A stretch of 32,761 nucleotides of DNA from an uncultured Flavobacteriales bacterium (lineage in GTDB: Bacteria > Bacteroidota > Bacteroidia > Flavobacteriales_D > Crocinitomicaceae): assembly GCA_903939755.1 (NCBI GenBank), contig CAJAII010000043.1:1-32761 (forward strand). The letters are read 5' to 3'. A model generated the notes under the pieces. The model was not told the DNA's origin. It saw only the letters and a program-made list of their open reading frames with translations, and searched no databases. Each line of letters begins with the position of its first letter. Position 1 is the first letter of the stretch. Shown piece after piece: positions 1-8,551 of the stretch. Made by a program: the position numbers and the translations under genes.

Positions 1-1086
1 ATTGCAGCCTTTATGGTTGTTCTTGTTCACGCCTATGAAGCATGGTGCGGCTGGTATGGTCAAATTGGCATACTTTCCAATGGAACATACAAAGAGCTAA
101 GCTACGGCGGAAAATTTGTTGACACCTTTATCCGGAACCTAGGAATAGGAGTGGACATATTCTTTTTAATCAGCGGATTCCTAATTACCTATATTCTTCT
201 GGAAGAAAAAAAACGATTTAATAAAATTAGCATCGGTAAGTTTATGATTAGGCGCGCATTAAAAATATGGCCCTTGTATTTTTTTTTAATCGCAATAACC
301 CCATTTTTAGTCGCTTGGGTTGATTCTCCTTCTCCCAATTATTTTGCTAATTTACTTTTTATTGGAAATTTTGATGCCATTCATACGCAAAGTTGGTCCT
401 ATCCTTTTTCTCATTTTTGGTCCATTTGTGTGGAAGAACATTTCTATCTTATCTGGCCATTTATTATTTATCTTGTTCCCAAGAAAAATCTGATTTCCAT
501 TTTTATGCTTATTATCGTTTCAAGTATATTATTTCGCATGTATACCTACCATACTATGCAATACCCTTGGTACACGCTGTATTTGCATACGCTTAGCCGG
601 ATAGACGTACTAGTAATTGGTGCTTTTGGTGCTTATTTTTACTCAGAAAAACCCTTTGCTTTCCGAATAAATAGAACCGTTAGGATTTCACTTTTATGTC
701 TACTAACTATTTCCTTGTGCATTGAATCGGATACACTTTGGGATTCAATGTTTTTAGCTGGCTTTAAAAAGTTTTTCTACATTGGGATTATTGCGGTCTT
801 ACTCTTGGATTATAATTTGAATGCTACTTTTAAGCATGTATTACCTAAAAAGAGTATTATTCATTATTTCGGGAAAATTTCATATGGAATCTACATGTAT
901 AGCAATGTGTTACTCATTATCATAATTAAAAAATTCATGTGGCGATTTGAAACCACTAATATTTGGGTCTTCTTTTCCGTAACAATAATTCTATCTATCC
1001 TAATTCCTATTTTGAGTTACGAGTTATTTGAGAAGCACCTATTAAAATTAAATAGAAGATTTACGGTGATAAAAACAGATAGATAA
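1..1086 (+). CDS. Acyltransferase 3 family membrane protein, 5' end missing
   Basis: The reading frame is open from the first base of the window (I-A-A-F before the first Met at 13), so the true start lies upstream. Visible hallmarks of the acyltransferase-3 family are the N-terminal helix with VVLVHAYEAW (the family's conserved His), GVDIFFLISGFLIT in the next helices, and FWSICVEEHFYLIWP, matching the family's WSLSVEEQFYLLWP region. About ten hydrophobic helices follow to the C-terminus, which ends in a basic tail. Such enzymes sit in the inner membrane and transfer acyl (often O-acetyl) groups to surface polysaccharide or other cell-envelope molecules. The substrate cannot be read from the sequence. 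The next gene begins 75 bases downstream and looks unrelated. The family call is confident, the role is not. Confidence 0.9.
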   Translation: MAAFMVVLVHAYEAWCGWYGQIGILSNGTYKELSYGGKFVDTFIRNLGIGVDIFFLISGFLITYILLEEKKRFNKISIGKFMIRRALKIWPLYFFLIAITPFLVAWVDSPSPNYFANLLFIGNFDAIHTQSWSYPFSHFWSICVEEHFYLIWPFIIYLVPKKNLISIFMLIIVSSILFRMYTYHTMQYPWYTLYLHTLSRIDVLVIGAFGAYFYSEKPFAFRINRTVRISLLCLLTISLCIESDTLWDSMFLAGFKKFFYIGIIAVLLLDYNLNATFKHVLPKKSIIHYFGKISYGIYMYSNVLLIIIIKKFMWRFETTNIWVFFSVTIILSILIPILSYELFEKHLLKLNRRFTVIKTDR

Positions 1087-1161
1087 TGAATGGCAATGAT
1101 GACGTTAAAGGAGATTTTCGAATTTCTTACCATCATTCGTAAGTTTAAATAGACAAGCACA

Positions 1162-2400
1162 ATGAAAAATACCATAACCCTATTTGCTGGATTGATCTTC
1201 TCACTATCAGCTTACTGCCAAGTCGGAGAATTTAAGGTGTATCCGAACGGCTTAATTTACAGCGAACAGACAATGGGTAAATTGAGTCATATCGTGGACT
1301 CTTTGAACTTGAAATATAAGAATTGTCATTTCAACACCATTTTTTATTCCAAAAGTCAAACAATTGGACACATAGTTAAAGTCAATAAAAGCAGTATAGA
1401 GCAAGCAACGAAAGATATGGAAAGTCAAATTCCCTTAGACGACTTTCTTAAAAAATACCCTGAAGCGAGCATCGAGCGAAATGCATTAATAATAAAAAGT
1501 ACCTACAAAAATTATGAAAATATAGACGTCGTAAAATTTGAAGAACGTGACTTAAAAAATGATTATGGTTTCAGTATTACCTCGGAGGACGTTTCGCTGT
1601 ATCAAAAAGACTTTACTAATAAATGGTTGATGGATTACCGCGAAAAAACAAGCTATTCTGAAGAATCATTGACCGCTTTTTACTTCCCAACCAATTTTAC
1701 TTCAGTTCCTATTCCTCAAAAGTATGCCCAAATGATTGGGTATTCTGATTGTATAGTCGATACGACAACGGCTAAATTCAAAGATGACTTGAAACCCGGA
1801 TGGGTTGACCTTCCCGAAAATTGGGCATCACTTTCTGACAAAAAGAAAGCTAAACTGCTTGACGAAATGAGGAGCACAAAAGTGATTGGTGGTTGCAGTC
1901 TAGATAGCAGACCAAGAGAACACGCCATACACATCGCTTTACTTTCTGCCGAAACATATAATTGGGAAGTTTTTTTGAAGGCACATTTAGACATTATGAA
2001 TGACCGTTTTGATAGAATGTCAGACGGAAGTTACGCTTGGGAACAAAGAAACACGTACATTAAAGAACTAGAAGAACTTAATATAAACGTTACCGATCTT
2101 ATTTTAGGCATTACGTTCCGTATTGAAAATCCGGCTAGTAATCATTATTTTGGAAGCATTGGAAGGGTAGGGCGCGCCTTATCAGAATCCAACAACCGAA
2201 ATGAAATAGAATCAACCATGTTATCTTTAGTTTCAGACAATGAATTGGATGTTTACAACAGATTATTGTTTTACTTTCTATTTCGCAACTACAACCTTAA
2301 CCTAAAAGACAAAGGAATACAAACAGCAAACAACGTCAAGTTAGCTGCAGCGATAGAGACATTCCCTAACTTTATTAGCGAAATACTTCTTGAAAAATGA
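1162..2400 (+). CDS. Secreted protein of unknown function, 412 aa
   Basis: I do not recognise this family. The first 20 residues form a clear signal peptide (short basic start, LFAGLIFSLSAYC, then Gln as the likely first mature residue), so the protein is probably exported to the periplasm or beyond. The mature part is mixed alpha/beta, with a Trp/Pro-rich middle (around 210-225, DLPENWASLSDKKKAKLLDE) and a helical C-terminal third; there is no T9SS sorting domain and no lipobox. It ends 27 bases before the HigA-type antitoxin gene, so the two may share a transcript, but it does not resemble a HigB toxin. Function unknown. Confidence 0.8.
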   Translation: MKNTITLFAGLIFSLSAYCQVGEFKVYPNGLIYSEQTMGKLSHIVDSLNLKYKNCHFNTIFYSKSQTIGHIVKVNKSSIEQATKDMESQIPLDDFLKKYPEASIERNALIIKSTYKNYENIDVVKFEERDLKNDYGFSITSEDVSLYQKDFTNKWLMDYREKTSYSEESLTAFYFPTNFTSVPIPQKYAQMIGYSDCIVDTTTAKFKDDLKPGWVDLPENWASLSDKKKAKLLDEMRSTKVIGGCSLDSRPREHAIHIALLSAETYNWEVFLKAHLDIMNDRFDRMSDGSYAWEQRNTYIKELEELNINVTDLILGITFRIENPASNHYFGSIGRVGRALSESNNRNEIESTMLSLVSDNELDVYNRLLFYFLFRNYNLNLKDKGIQTANNVKLAAAIETFPNFISEILLEK

Positions 2401-2427
2401 TAGTTGAATACCATTAAAAAATAAGTT

Positions 2428-2727
2428 ATGGAAAAGTTGAGCAACATACATCCTGGTGAAATCCTACTTGAGGAATTCTTAACTCCAATGCAAATTTCTG
2501 CCTATCGTTTGGCGAAGGCAACATTTATTCCGCAAACACGCATTTCTGAAATTATCAAAGGCAAGAGACGAATTACCGCTGATACGGCCTTACGTTTTGC
2601 TAAATTTTTCGGAACAAGTGCAAAGTTTTGGTTGGGCTTACAAGATGATTATGATCTTGAAGAAGAGAAAAATCAAAAGGAGAAGGAACTTAATAACATA
2701 AAACCAATGGAAGGAAACGCTGCATAA
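2428..2727 (+). CDS. HigA-family (XRE/VapI) antitoxin, no toxin partner visible
   Basis: This 99-residue protein starts with the HigA hallmark IHPGEILLEEFLTP, followed by a helix-turn-helix at about residues 24-62 (AYRLAKA, PQTRISEIIKGKRRIT, ADTALRFAKFFGTS) and the family's FWLGLQ end of the DNA-binding domain. HigA proteins bind DNA and repress the toxin operon, and they normally neutralise a RelE-like HigB of about 90 residues encoded directly upstream. Here the upstream gene is a 412-residue secreted protein, and the next gene downstream is also secreted, so no HigB is present. The protein has a charged C-terminal tail of about 25 residues. It may act on a HigB encoded elsewhere or as a plain regulator. 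Confidence 0.88.
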   Translation: MEKLSNIHPGEILLEEFLTPMQISAYRLAKATFIPQTRISEIIKGKRRITADTALRFAKFFGTSAKFWLGLQDDYDLEEEKNQKEKELNNIKPMEGNAA

Positions 2728-2823
2728 AAAAGGCTGATTCTCCATAATGAGATCGAGCTTCGATGAAACAATCTGTGCTAACGCTTGATTTTCTTTTATT
2801 TAATAATAAATCAAACACATATA

Positions 2824-3765
2824 ATGAATAGACTACTATTTTTCCTTGTAATGAGCTTGTTAAGTCAACTTATGTTTGGGCAAACAAATGTAATTGAATA
2901 TGAAAGTCGGGAAAGTATGAACCTTGTTGGAAAAGTAAAAACGATCACCGAAACATCTTTTCAGGCAACCAAAATAAATTCAGAATTTGTAAAATTAAAG
3001 AAGGCTTGGAAATACGATTGGCAAAATGATCAGTTGTATTTTTTTGATACCATCGGTAATTTAATGTCCAAAAAGGACTTGATAAATTCAAAGGCAAGCG
3101 ACAATTACTCCATTAAATTAGACGATAAAAATCGGATTATTCAAATCAATAGATTGTATAAAACTACTTATTTTGAATATGATTCATTAAGTAGAATTCA
3201 ATCTTCCATAGAAATAAATAAGCAGCCTGAATCAATTACAAATGGAAATATAAAACCAACTGAGGGTATATATTCCCATTTTTTATATTTCTATGATTCC
3301 AACAATTTACTCCTAAAAAAAGAAGAATTTAATTTCCATTTAAAGATTTCCGTTCAGACATTTACCTATGATAAATTCAATAATTTAATTTTATGTGAAC
3401 TAAAAGAAGGTTCATATATTGAATTACATAAATATGAATACGATGCTAATAATTCATTGATAAAGTACGAATGGTCTGATAATGAAGAAGGTATTGTCGA
3501 AATTACTACCATGGAATATTTGAATAAAATGAAAGTAGTAGAACATTGGGTTGATTATGAAGATGGAGCGCCCGATGGATACATAGAAGATAGGTTGGAG
3601 AATGGAAATATCATTGAGACTGTCGATGTAGCATCAGATGGGACGATGGTAGAAAAGGAAGTAATTAACTATCAATTCGATGTAAAAGGAAACTGGATAC
3701 AATCCCTTATTGACGATAACGGAAAATATTATATCGTTGAAAGAAATATTGATTATTATGATTAA
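2824..3765 (+). CDS. Secreted YD/RHS-like repeat protein
   Basis: I place the start at the ATG at 2824 because it opens a clean signal peptide (MNRLLFFLVMSLLSQLMFG, then Gln); an upstream start at 2785 would bury it behind 13 extra residues. The 313-residue product carries several YD-like units of the form [YF]-x-[YF]-D-x-x-x-x-[LI], for example FEYDSLSRIQSS, FTYDKFNNLILCE, YEYDANNSLIKYEW and YQFDVKGNWIQS. These are typical of beta-strand repeats in secreted Bacteroidota proteins and RHS-like shells. No toxin domain, lipobox or T9SS domain is visible. It is probably a periplasmic or surface beta-solenoid protein of unknown role. The following gene starts about 70 bases downstream on the same strand. 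Confidence 0.78.
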   Translation: MNRLLFFLVMSLLSQLMFGQTNVIEYESRESMNLVGKVKTITETSFQATKINSEFVKLKKAWKYDWQNDQLYFFDTIGNLMSKKDLINSKASDNYSIKLDDKNRIIQINRLYKTTYFEYDSLSRIQSSIEINKQPESITNGNIKPTEGIYSHFLYFYDSNNLLLKKEEFNFHLKISVQTFTYDKFNNLILCELKEGSYIELHKYEYDANNSLIKYEWSDNEEGIVEITTMEYLNKMKVVEHWVDYEDGAPDGYIEDRLENGNIIETVDVASDGTMVEKEVINYQFDVKGNWIQSLIDDNGKYYIVERNIDYYD

Positions 3766-3835
3766 TTAATTAAATTACAGCTTGAAAATCGATCGCCATA
3801 ACTTTTTAAATTCGAATATTAATACCCATAAGCGA

Positions 3836-4627
3836 ATGAAAATGAAAAATATAAGCCTCATTATAGTATTGCTTTTTAGGGTAAATTTTTCGTTCGGACA
3901 ATTAATTATGGCGGGTGGGCTACCTGACGATCTACTAACAAAGCAATATTATTCATGGGAAATAGACACAATCAAAGTTCACAAAGACAGCGTGTTTGTT
4001 TTGGTTAAACAATTTGAAAATGAGACCTTAGTCTTTCAAGAAGAACAAATTTTTCTGCCATCAAAAGCCATTTTTCATGGACGCTCAATTCAATGGTACA
4101 TAAATGGACAGAAAAAATGCGAGGGGACTTTTCAGCTAGGTAAACAAAACAATGATTGGAAATATTGGGACTCCGATGGCAATCAGGTTCCAAAAGAAAT
4201 TGTTTCAGCAAACATTACAAGTAGGAGGGGAGCGGTCGTTTATATCGATGGGAATCCTGTTCAATTACAACCAATAAAAAGTAATTGTATCGCTAAATTT
4301 GACTCAATTCTTAAGGTGGATGTTTATTCAGTAGCAGACGAAGAACCTGAATATAATGGAGGCACAATCGCCTTGCTTTCGTTTTTTAATAAAAACTTTT
4401 GTTATCCGAAAGACCAAGAAGAATTTCAAGGTTCAATATACATCTCCTTTATTATTGAGGCGGATGGAAAACCATCCAATATCGATATTTACAAATACGA
4501 TGGCGCTGGTTTATCCCCAGTTGACAAGGAAGCAATTAGGGTTTTTAGTTGCATGCCGTATTGGAAGCCTGGTCAATGTGAAGGAAAAAATATTGCAATG
4601 AAAATGGTTTTTCCAATTAGATTTTAA
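3836..4627 (+). CDS. Secreted protein with TonB C-terminal-like domain
   Basis: The ATG at 3836 (or 3842) is preferred over an upstream TTG because it opens a signal peptide (MKMKNISLIIVLLFRVNFSFG, then Gln). The mature protein has a MORN-like Trp/Gly stretch in its first half (WYINGQKKCEGTFQLGKQ, then WKYWDSDGNQ), as in toxin-antitoxin-like and surface MORN proteins. The C-terminal 90 residues match a TonB C-terminal fold: GSIYISFIIEADGKPSNIDI, then EAIRVFSCMPYWKPGQ and a final KMVFPIRF. There is no cytoplasmic anchor, so it is unlikely to be an energy transducer. A TonB-fold domain of the same type is found in the gene at 30471-31349. Exact role unknown. Confidence 0.8.
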   Translation: MKMKNISLIIVLLFRVNFSFGQLIMAGGLPDDLLTKQYYSWEIDTIKVHKDSVFVLVKQFENETLVFQEEQIFLPSKAIFHGRSIQWYINGQKKCEGTFQLGKQNNDWKYWDSDGNQVPKEIVSANITSRRGAVVYIDGNPVQLQPIKSNCIAKFDSILKVDVYSVADEEPEYNGGTIALLSFFNKNFCYPKDQEEFQGSIYISFIIEADGKPSNIDIYKYDGAGLSPVDKEAIRVFSCMPYWKPGQCEGKNIAMKMVFPIRF

Positions 4628-4679
4628 CTACAAAGAAATCGAAGATGAAAATAGCAATAGTTAACAAAAAAAAAGGTAA

Positions 4680-4687
4680 TACTTTTG
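4680..4687 (+). promoter_or_regulatory. Candidate Bacteroidota -7 box (TACTTTTG)
   Basis: TACTTTTG matches the Bacteroidota sigma-factor -7 consensus TAnnTTTG and lies 18 bases before the start of the pentapeptide-repeat gene. No clear TTG -33 box is visible at the expected spacing. Confidence 0.5.
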
Positions 4688-4705
4688 CTTAAAGATTAAA
4701 GAAGA

Positions 4706-5269
4706 ATGGAGGAAAAATACATACAAGACAAAACCTTTGATCGCAACGATCTTCTGACAAAAGGAGAATATGAAAACTGCATTTTCAATAGTTGTAACTT
4801 TTTCGATAATGACCTTTCTGATTTTAAGTTTACAGATTGTCAATTTAACGCATGTAATTTGAGCATGGCGAAACTCAACAATACCGCTTTTCGCGACGTT
4901 CGTTTCCAAGATTGCAAAATGTTAGGACTTCGTTTTGACTACTGCATCGAGTTTGGACTTTCATTTTCGTTTGATGGTTGTCAACTGAATCACTCATCGT
5001 TTTACAAAACGAAAATTAAAAATACCATTTTCCAAAATTCGAATTTGCAAGAAACAGATTTTGAAGAAGCTGATCTAACAAGTGCAGTATTCAATAACTG
5101 TGATTTAATGCAAGCTAATTTTGTCCAAACGATACTCGAAAAAGTAGACTTTCGCACTTCTTTTCATTATTCCATCGACCCAGAAAAAAACCGAATAAAA
5201 AAAGCAAAGTTTTCATTATTGGGTAGCTCAGGACTCTTGGATAAATACGACATTGACATAGAAAAATGA
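4706..5269 (+). CDS. Pentapeptide-repeat protein, Qnr/McbG-like
   Basis: From about residue 24 to 150 the protein is built of five-residue repeats of the type [C/A/S][D/N/Q][F/L]xx, for example CIFNS CNFFD NDLSD FKFTD CQFNA CNLSM AKLNN and SNLQE TDFEE ADLTS AVFNN CDLMQ ANFVQ. Such repeats form a right-handed quadrilateral beta-helix resembling DNA. The C-terminal end (DFRTSFHYSIDPEKNRIKKA, then KFSLLGSSGLLDKYDIDIEK) matches the conserved end of Qnr and related proteins, where it forms the dimer interface. Family members such as Qnr and McbG protect DNA gyrase and topoisomerase IV. There is no signal peptide, so it is cytosolic. At 187 residues it is slightly shorter than Qnr (about 218). Gyrase protection is an inference from family resemblance. 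Confidence 0.88.
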   Translation: MEEKYIQDKTFDRNDLLTKGEYENCIFNSCNFFDNDLSDFKFTDCQFNACNLSMAKLNNTAFRDVRFQDCKMLGLRFDYCIEFGLSFSFDGCQLNHSSFYKTKIKNTIFQNSNLQETDFEEADLTSAVFNNCDLMQANFVQTILEKVDFRTSFHYSIDPEKNRIKKAKFSLLGSSGLLDKYDIDIEK

Positions 5270-5326
5270 CACCAAGTAGTACATGCAATGTCAGAAAAGT
5301 GTTTACCAATTTTTAAAATTAGCGAC

Positions 5327-6058
5327 ATGAAGATTTTTATTTTATTTGCCAGTGTAGTTAGCCTTTCATTTACGCAAGCACAACAACATCAGAATGGAAA
5401 CATGTATTTATTATATAATAATCCCCCAGGTAAATTTTACAATATAGATCAAGAAATTACACCTGAAAAATTAGCGCCGGGAACATTTTGGGCCTTAACT
5501 CTGGGGTTTAATGAACAAAAAGAGGGAGCATATATTGGGGTTCAAACGGATTATAGTGATAGCAATAAAGGCATGTTTATTTTTTCAATTTGGAATGCCA
5601 TTGATGTCGAAAAAGGAGACATGGAGTCTTTTACAGTGGATTTTGGAGGAGAAGGCGAAGGAAAAAGTTGTCGACTTTCTATTCCTTTAATTCCATCACA
5701 TACCTATAGATTGAGAATTTGGCAATTAGAAACGAATAGTACTGGTACTTTTTGGGGAGCATGGATTTTGGACAAATCAATAGGAAAAGAATACTATTTA
5801 GGTAAAATAAAAACCGCCCTACAAACGACATTATCTAGCAGAGTTTCTAATTTTGTAGAATATTATGGAGCTATAAAACCTTGCAACCATGTTCCGCATT
5901 CAAAAGCTCGATTTAATTCCATAAAATTTAATTGCAATAGTGATAACGGGACTTGTGAAAATACTTACCATCCCATAAATTATAGATTCGGAGAGTGCGT
6001 GGGTGGTTTCTGTACCTTAGAGAACAACCATAGCGACGTGAGCTTTGGCAATGAATAA
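5327..6058 (+). CDS. Secreted protein of unknown function
   Basis: I choose the ATG at 5327, since the upstream ATG at 5288 would put 13 residues before a clear signal peptide (MKIFILFASVVSLSFTQA, then QQ). The 243-residue product has a beta-rich core with many aromatic residues (FWALTLGFNEQKEGAYIGVQ, GTFWGAWILD) that resembles carbohydrate-binding or jelly-roll proteins, and a Cys-containing C-terminal third (CNHVPH, CNSDNGTC, CVGGFC) with about seven cysteines that could pair after export. No known family is recognised. Confidence 0.75.
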   Translation: MKIFILFASVVSLSFTQAQQHQNGNMYLLYNNPPGKFYNIDQEITPEKLAPGTFWALTLGFNEQKEGAYIGVQTDYSDSNKGMFIFSIWNAIDVEKGDMESFTVDFGGEGEGKSCRLSIPLIPSHTYRLRIWQLETNSTGTFWGAWILDKSIGKEYYLGKIKTALQTTLSSRVSNFVEYYGAIKPCNHVPHSKARFNSIKFNCNSDNGTCENTYHPINYRFGECVGGFCTLENNHSDVSFGNE

Positions 6059-6094
6059 AATAAAAGATTATTATTAATTACTAAAGAATTTAAA

Positions 6095-6367
6095 ATGAAA
6101 AAATTTATGTTAAACATCCAATTGGAAGGATTGGACAACGAAACAAGAATGAAACTACTTCCAAGAGAGCAGGAGCTTGTTAAAGAGCTAGAGCTAAATG
6201 GGACCATTGTAGAAAACTATATTAAATTGGACATGTCAGGGATTTTTATTGTCGCGATGGCAACGGATTCAGAGGATGTGCACGCCAAACTTTCTATTTT
6301 GCCTTATTACCCTTATATGAAAATTGAAATTATTCCAGTGAGGGTAGTCAACAGTATTAATCAATAA
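6095..6367 (+). CDS. Muconolactone delta-isomerase-like small protein
   Basis: This 90-residue protein has the size and end motif of muconolactone delta-isomerase-family proteins: an N-terminal beta strand (MKKFMLNIQLEG), a helix with REQELVKELELNGTI, and the typical LSILPYYPYMKIEIIPV near the C-terminus (the classical enzyme has LPLFPYMDIEVTPL). These proteins form a ferredoxin-like fold that oligomerises. The true enzyme isomerises muconolactone in the beta-ketoadipate pathway, but no other genes of that pathway are beside it, so it is more likely a related protein acting on another small molecule. The NAD(P)-binding protein gene follows 43 bases downstream and may be co-transcribed. Confidence 0.75.
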   Translation: MKKFMLNIQLEGLDNETRMKLLPREQELVKELELNGTIVENYIKLDMSGIFIVAMATDSEDVHAKLSILPYYPYMKIEIIPVRVVNSINQ

Positions 6368-6410
6368 CACAAGTCGCAAGGGTCGCTGCACAAATTAATA
6401 AAAAAGCAAC

Positions 6411-7043
6411 ATGAATATTACAATTATAGGTGCCTCCGCTGGAATAGGATTAGAAACTGTAAAAAGAGGATTAAATAGAAATCATTCGTTAACCACGCTT
6501 TCTCGATCTAAAATTGAAATCGAAGAGAAAAAATCGTTCAATATGATTCTTGGTGATGCTACTAATAAAGCTGACCTGATAAATTCAATCCAACAGGCCG
6601 ATGCGATAATTGTTACATTAGGGACTGGGAGGAATATGAAAGCGACCACCCTTTTTTCGGATTTCGCAAAATTAATTGTGGAAATAAATCGGGAGAAAAA
6701 AATGGATGTCCCGTTTATTTTTGTGACTGGATTTGGAGCTGGAGAAAGTAAAAATTATGTCCCTTGGATGGTAAAACTCTTTTTAAAATACTTGTTAAAA
6801 GATGTTTATTCGGACAAAACTAAAATGGAAGAAATCATCACTAATTCAGATCTTAATTGGACAGTTGTGAGGCCAGGAAGGTTGTTGGACAAGGAATTGA
6901 CAGAGAATTACCGTATTGAAAATACATTATTCAAAGGGATTAATATAGGTGGAATTAATAGAGCAGATGTAGCCGACTTTTTAATAAAACAAGCAGAAAA
7001 ACAAACTGAATTAAAAAAGTACATTGCTTTATCTGAAAAATAG
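6411..7043 (+). CDS. NAD(P)-binding atypical short-chain dehydrogenase (NmrA-like)
   Basis: The protein starts with a Rossmann-fold dinucleotide-binding motif (MNITIIGASAGIGLETVKRG, a GxSxGIG type), followed by the second strand SLTTLSRSK and an Asp-bearing turn (ILGDATNKADLINSI). Later motifs fit atypical SDR proteins of the NmrA/YwnB type: IFVTGFGAGES, TKMEEIITNSDLNWTVVRPG and NRADVADFLIKQ. It lacks a classical YxxxK catalytic pair at the usual place, which is typical of this subgroup. It is a 210-residue cytosolic protein that probably binds NAD(P)H as a reductase or redox sensor; the substrate is unknown. Confidence 0.88.
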   Translation: MNITIIGASAGIGLETVKRGLNRNHSLTTLSRSKIEIEEKKSFNMILGDATNKADLINSIQQADAIIVTLGTGRNMKATTLFSDFAKLIVEINREKKMDVPFIFVTGFGAGESKNYVPWMVKLFLKYLLKDVYSDKTKMEEIITNSDLNWTVVRPGRLLDKELTENYRIENTLFKGINIGGINRADVADFLIKQAEKQTELKKYIALSEK

Positions 7044-7261
7044 GATGGAATAATAGCAGAACATCTAAGCGTCAAACAAAATGAGGAAGTTTAAATTTAC
7101 AGCATATGACCATGAATAAATATGAGTTGGAAAAGTGGAGCAATATATATCCAAGTGAGTTACCACCTATGGAATACTCGATCCCTTCTGAAATTGCTAC
7201 TTATCCAATACAAATGGATATGTTACGTGATATAAACACTACAATAAACAAGTTGTCCTTA

Positions 7262-8473
7262 ATGATGCTTGGCAGGATCAAAAATGTTTCCATTGCTTTT
7301 TGTATTATTTGTTTTAGTATTTGTGCCAATGCACAAGCTGTATTTCAAACTATGCAACGTTTGCCAGACACAGGACAAAACACCAGCTGCACAACAACAT
7401 TTGGTGAAGACGCTGATTACAACATTAACAGTCCTTTCTTTACGCTGAATGGCAATGGAACTGTTACCGATACAGTAACAAGTTTAATGTGGCAACAAAC
7501 GGATGGAGGAGAAATGATCATTGAAAATGCACAACTTTATTGCGACAATCTTACACTTGGCGGGTATACTGATTGGCGTTTACCCAACTGTCACGAACTG
7601 TTCAGTATCTTAAATCACGACAAAGTAAATCCTGCCGCAGACACCAATTATTTTACAAAAACACTGGCAGAATATTGGTGGAGTAATGAGCTACAAGTTA
7701 ATGATGCAAACAAAGTGTGGGTGACAAATGCTGGTGGTGGCGTTGGAAATCATCCCAAAACAGAAACCATGAGTGCAGGTGGACAAAAGAGATTTCATGT
7801 TCGTGCCGTTAGGGATGTAAGCCCTGCGACACTTTTACCAAATCATTTTATCGATAACGGAGATGGAACAACTACTGACCTTCTTACTGAACTAACATGG
7901 CAACAAATTCCGTCTGCTGATTCCATCACATGGGAACAGGCACTATCTCTTGCAAACGCATTAAGCTATGCTGGATATTCCGATTGGCGTTTACCCAACA
8001 TAAAAGAGTTGCAATCAATAAACGACGAGAGTTTGTCCAATCCTTCCATCAATCAAACTTTTTTTAATGGTGTTAATGCGAATCACTATTGGTCTTCTAC
8101 CAGTTTGCCAAATCAAACAAGCAGAGCTTGGTACCTTGAGACACAATACGGAGTAACATCTTATCAGTTCAAGACGAACAAATTATATGCTCTTTGTGTC
8201 AGAGGAGGAAATCTCGCAGCAGGAATTCAGGAAAATAATAGTACTCAAAATGACATGATGGTATACCCCAATCCATCGGCTGGAACAATCCATATTCTCA
8301 ATGAAAATTCCATTGATGAGCTACGCATCACCAATTTAGTAGGTCAACTCGTTTTTCAATCCAACCCGAAATCAACAAACATTTCAGTGAACATTAATTC
8401 CACTGGAATTTATTTTGTGACAATAGCTTCCGGTAATGTAATTTCAACAAAGAAAATTATGATCCAAAACTAA
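7262..8473 (+). CDS. Two-domain DUF1566 T9SS cargo protein
   Basis: The ATG at 7262 (or 7265) opens a signal peptide (LGRIKNVSIAFCIICFSICANAQ); an in-frame ATG at 7106 would add 52 polar residues before it, which would prevent export. Two Lcl C-terminal/DUF1566 domains follow, recognisable by VTDTVTSLMWQQ, GGYTDWRLPNCHEL and, in the second, LTELTWQQ, AGYSDWRLPNIKEL, YWSSTSL and CVRGG. The fold resembles C-type lectins. The last 75 residues are a T9SS type A sorting domain (MMVYPNPSAGTIHI, LRITNLVGQLVF, TGIYFVTI). It is therefore exported through the outer membrane and held at, or released from, the cell surface. Its ligand is unknown. The upstream 52 codons are discussed as a finding. Confidence 0.85.
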   Translation: MMLGRIKNVSIAFCIICFSICANAQAVFQTMQRLPDTGQNTSCTTTFGEDADYNINSPFFTLNGNGTVTDTVTSLMWQQTDGGEMIIENAQLYCDNLTLGGYTDWRLPNCHELFSILNHDKVNPAADTNYFTKTLAEYWWSNELQVNDANKVWVTNAGGGVGNHPKTETMSAGGQKRFHVRAVRDVSPATLLPNHFIDNGDGTTTDLLTELTWQQIPSADSITWEQALSLANALSYAGYSDWRLPNIKELQSINDESLSNPSINQTFFNGVNANHYWSSTSLPNQTSRAWYLETQYGVTSYQFKTNKLYALCVRGGNLAAGIQENNSTQNDMMVYPNPSAGTIHILNENSIDELRITNLVGQLVFQSNPKSTNISVNINSTGIYFVTIASGNVISTKKIMIQN

Positions 8474-8529
8474 ATGCAAAGCACCAACAGTTAACTTTTA
8501 CCAATAACATGGGTAGAAAAGATTTAACG

Positions 8530-8537
8530 TAGCTTTG
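8530..8537 (+). promoter_or_regulatory. Candidate -7 box for nhaA (TAGCTTTG)
   Basis: TAGCTTTG matches TAnnTTTG and ends 14 bases before the nhaA start codon. No convincing -33 TTG is seen at the usual distance. Confidence 0.5.
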
Positions 8538-8551
8538 TACCAGCATAAAAT

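Noticed and set aside
4661..4909. Minus-strand frame opposite the pentapeptide-repeat gene
   Set aside because: It overlaps a clear family member and its promoter, and lacks homology or start signals.
1162..8473. Integron-like cassette array of small same-strand genes
   Set aside because: The gene mix is suggestive, but the gaps show no attC-type paired sites (no TAAC..GTTA arms shared between gaps), and no integrase is in the window.
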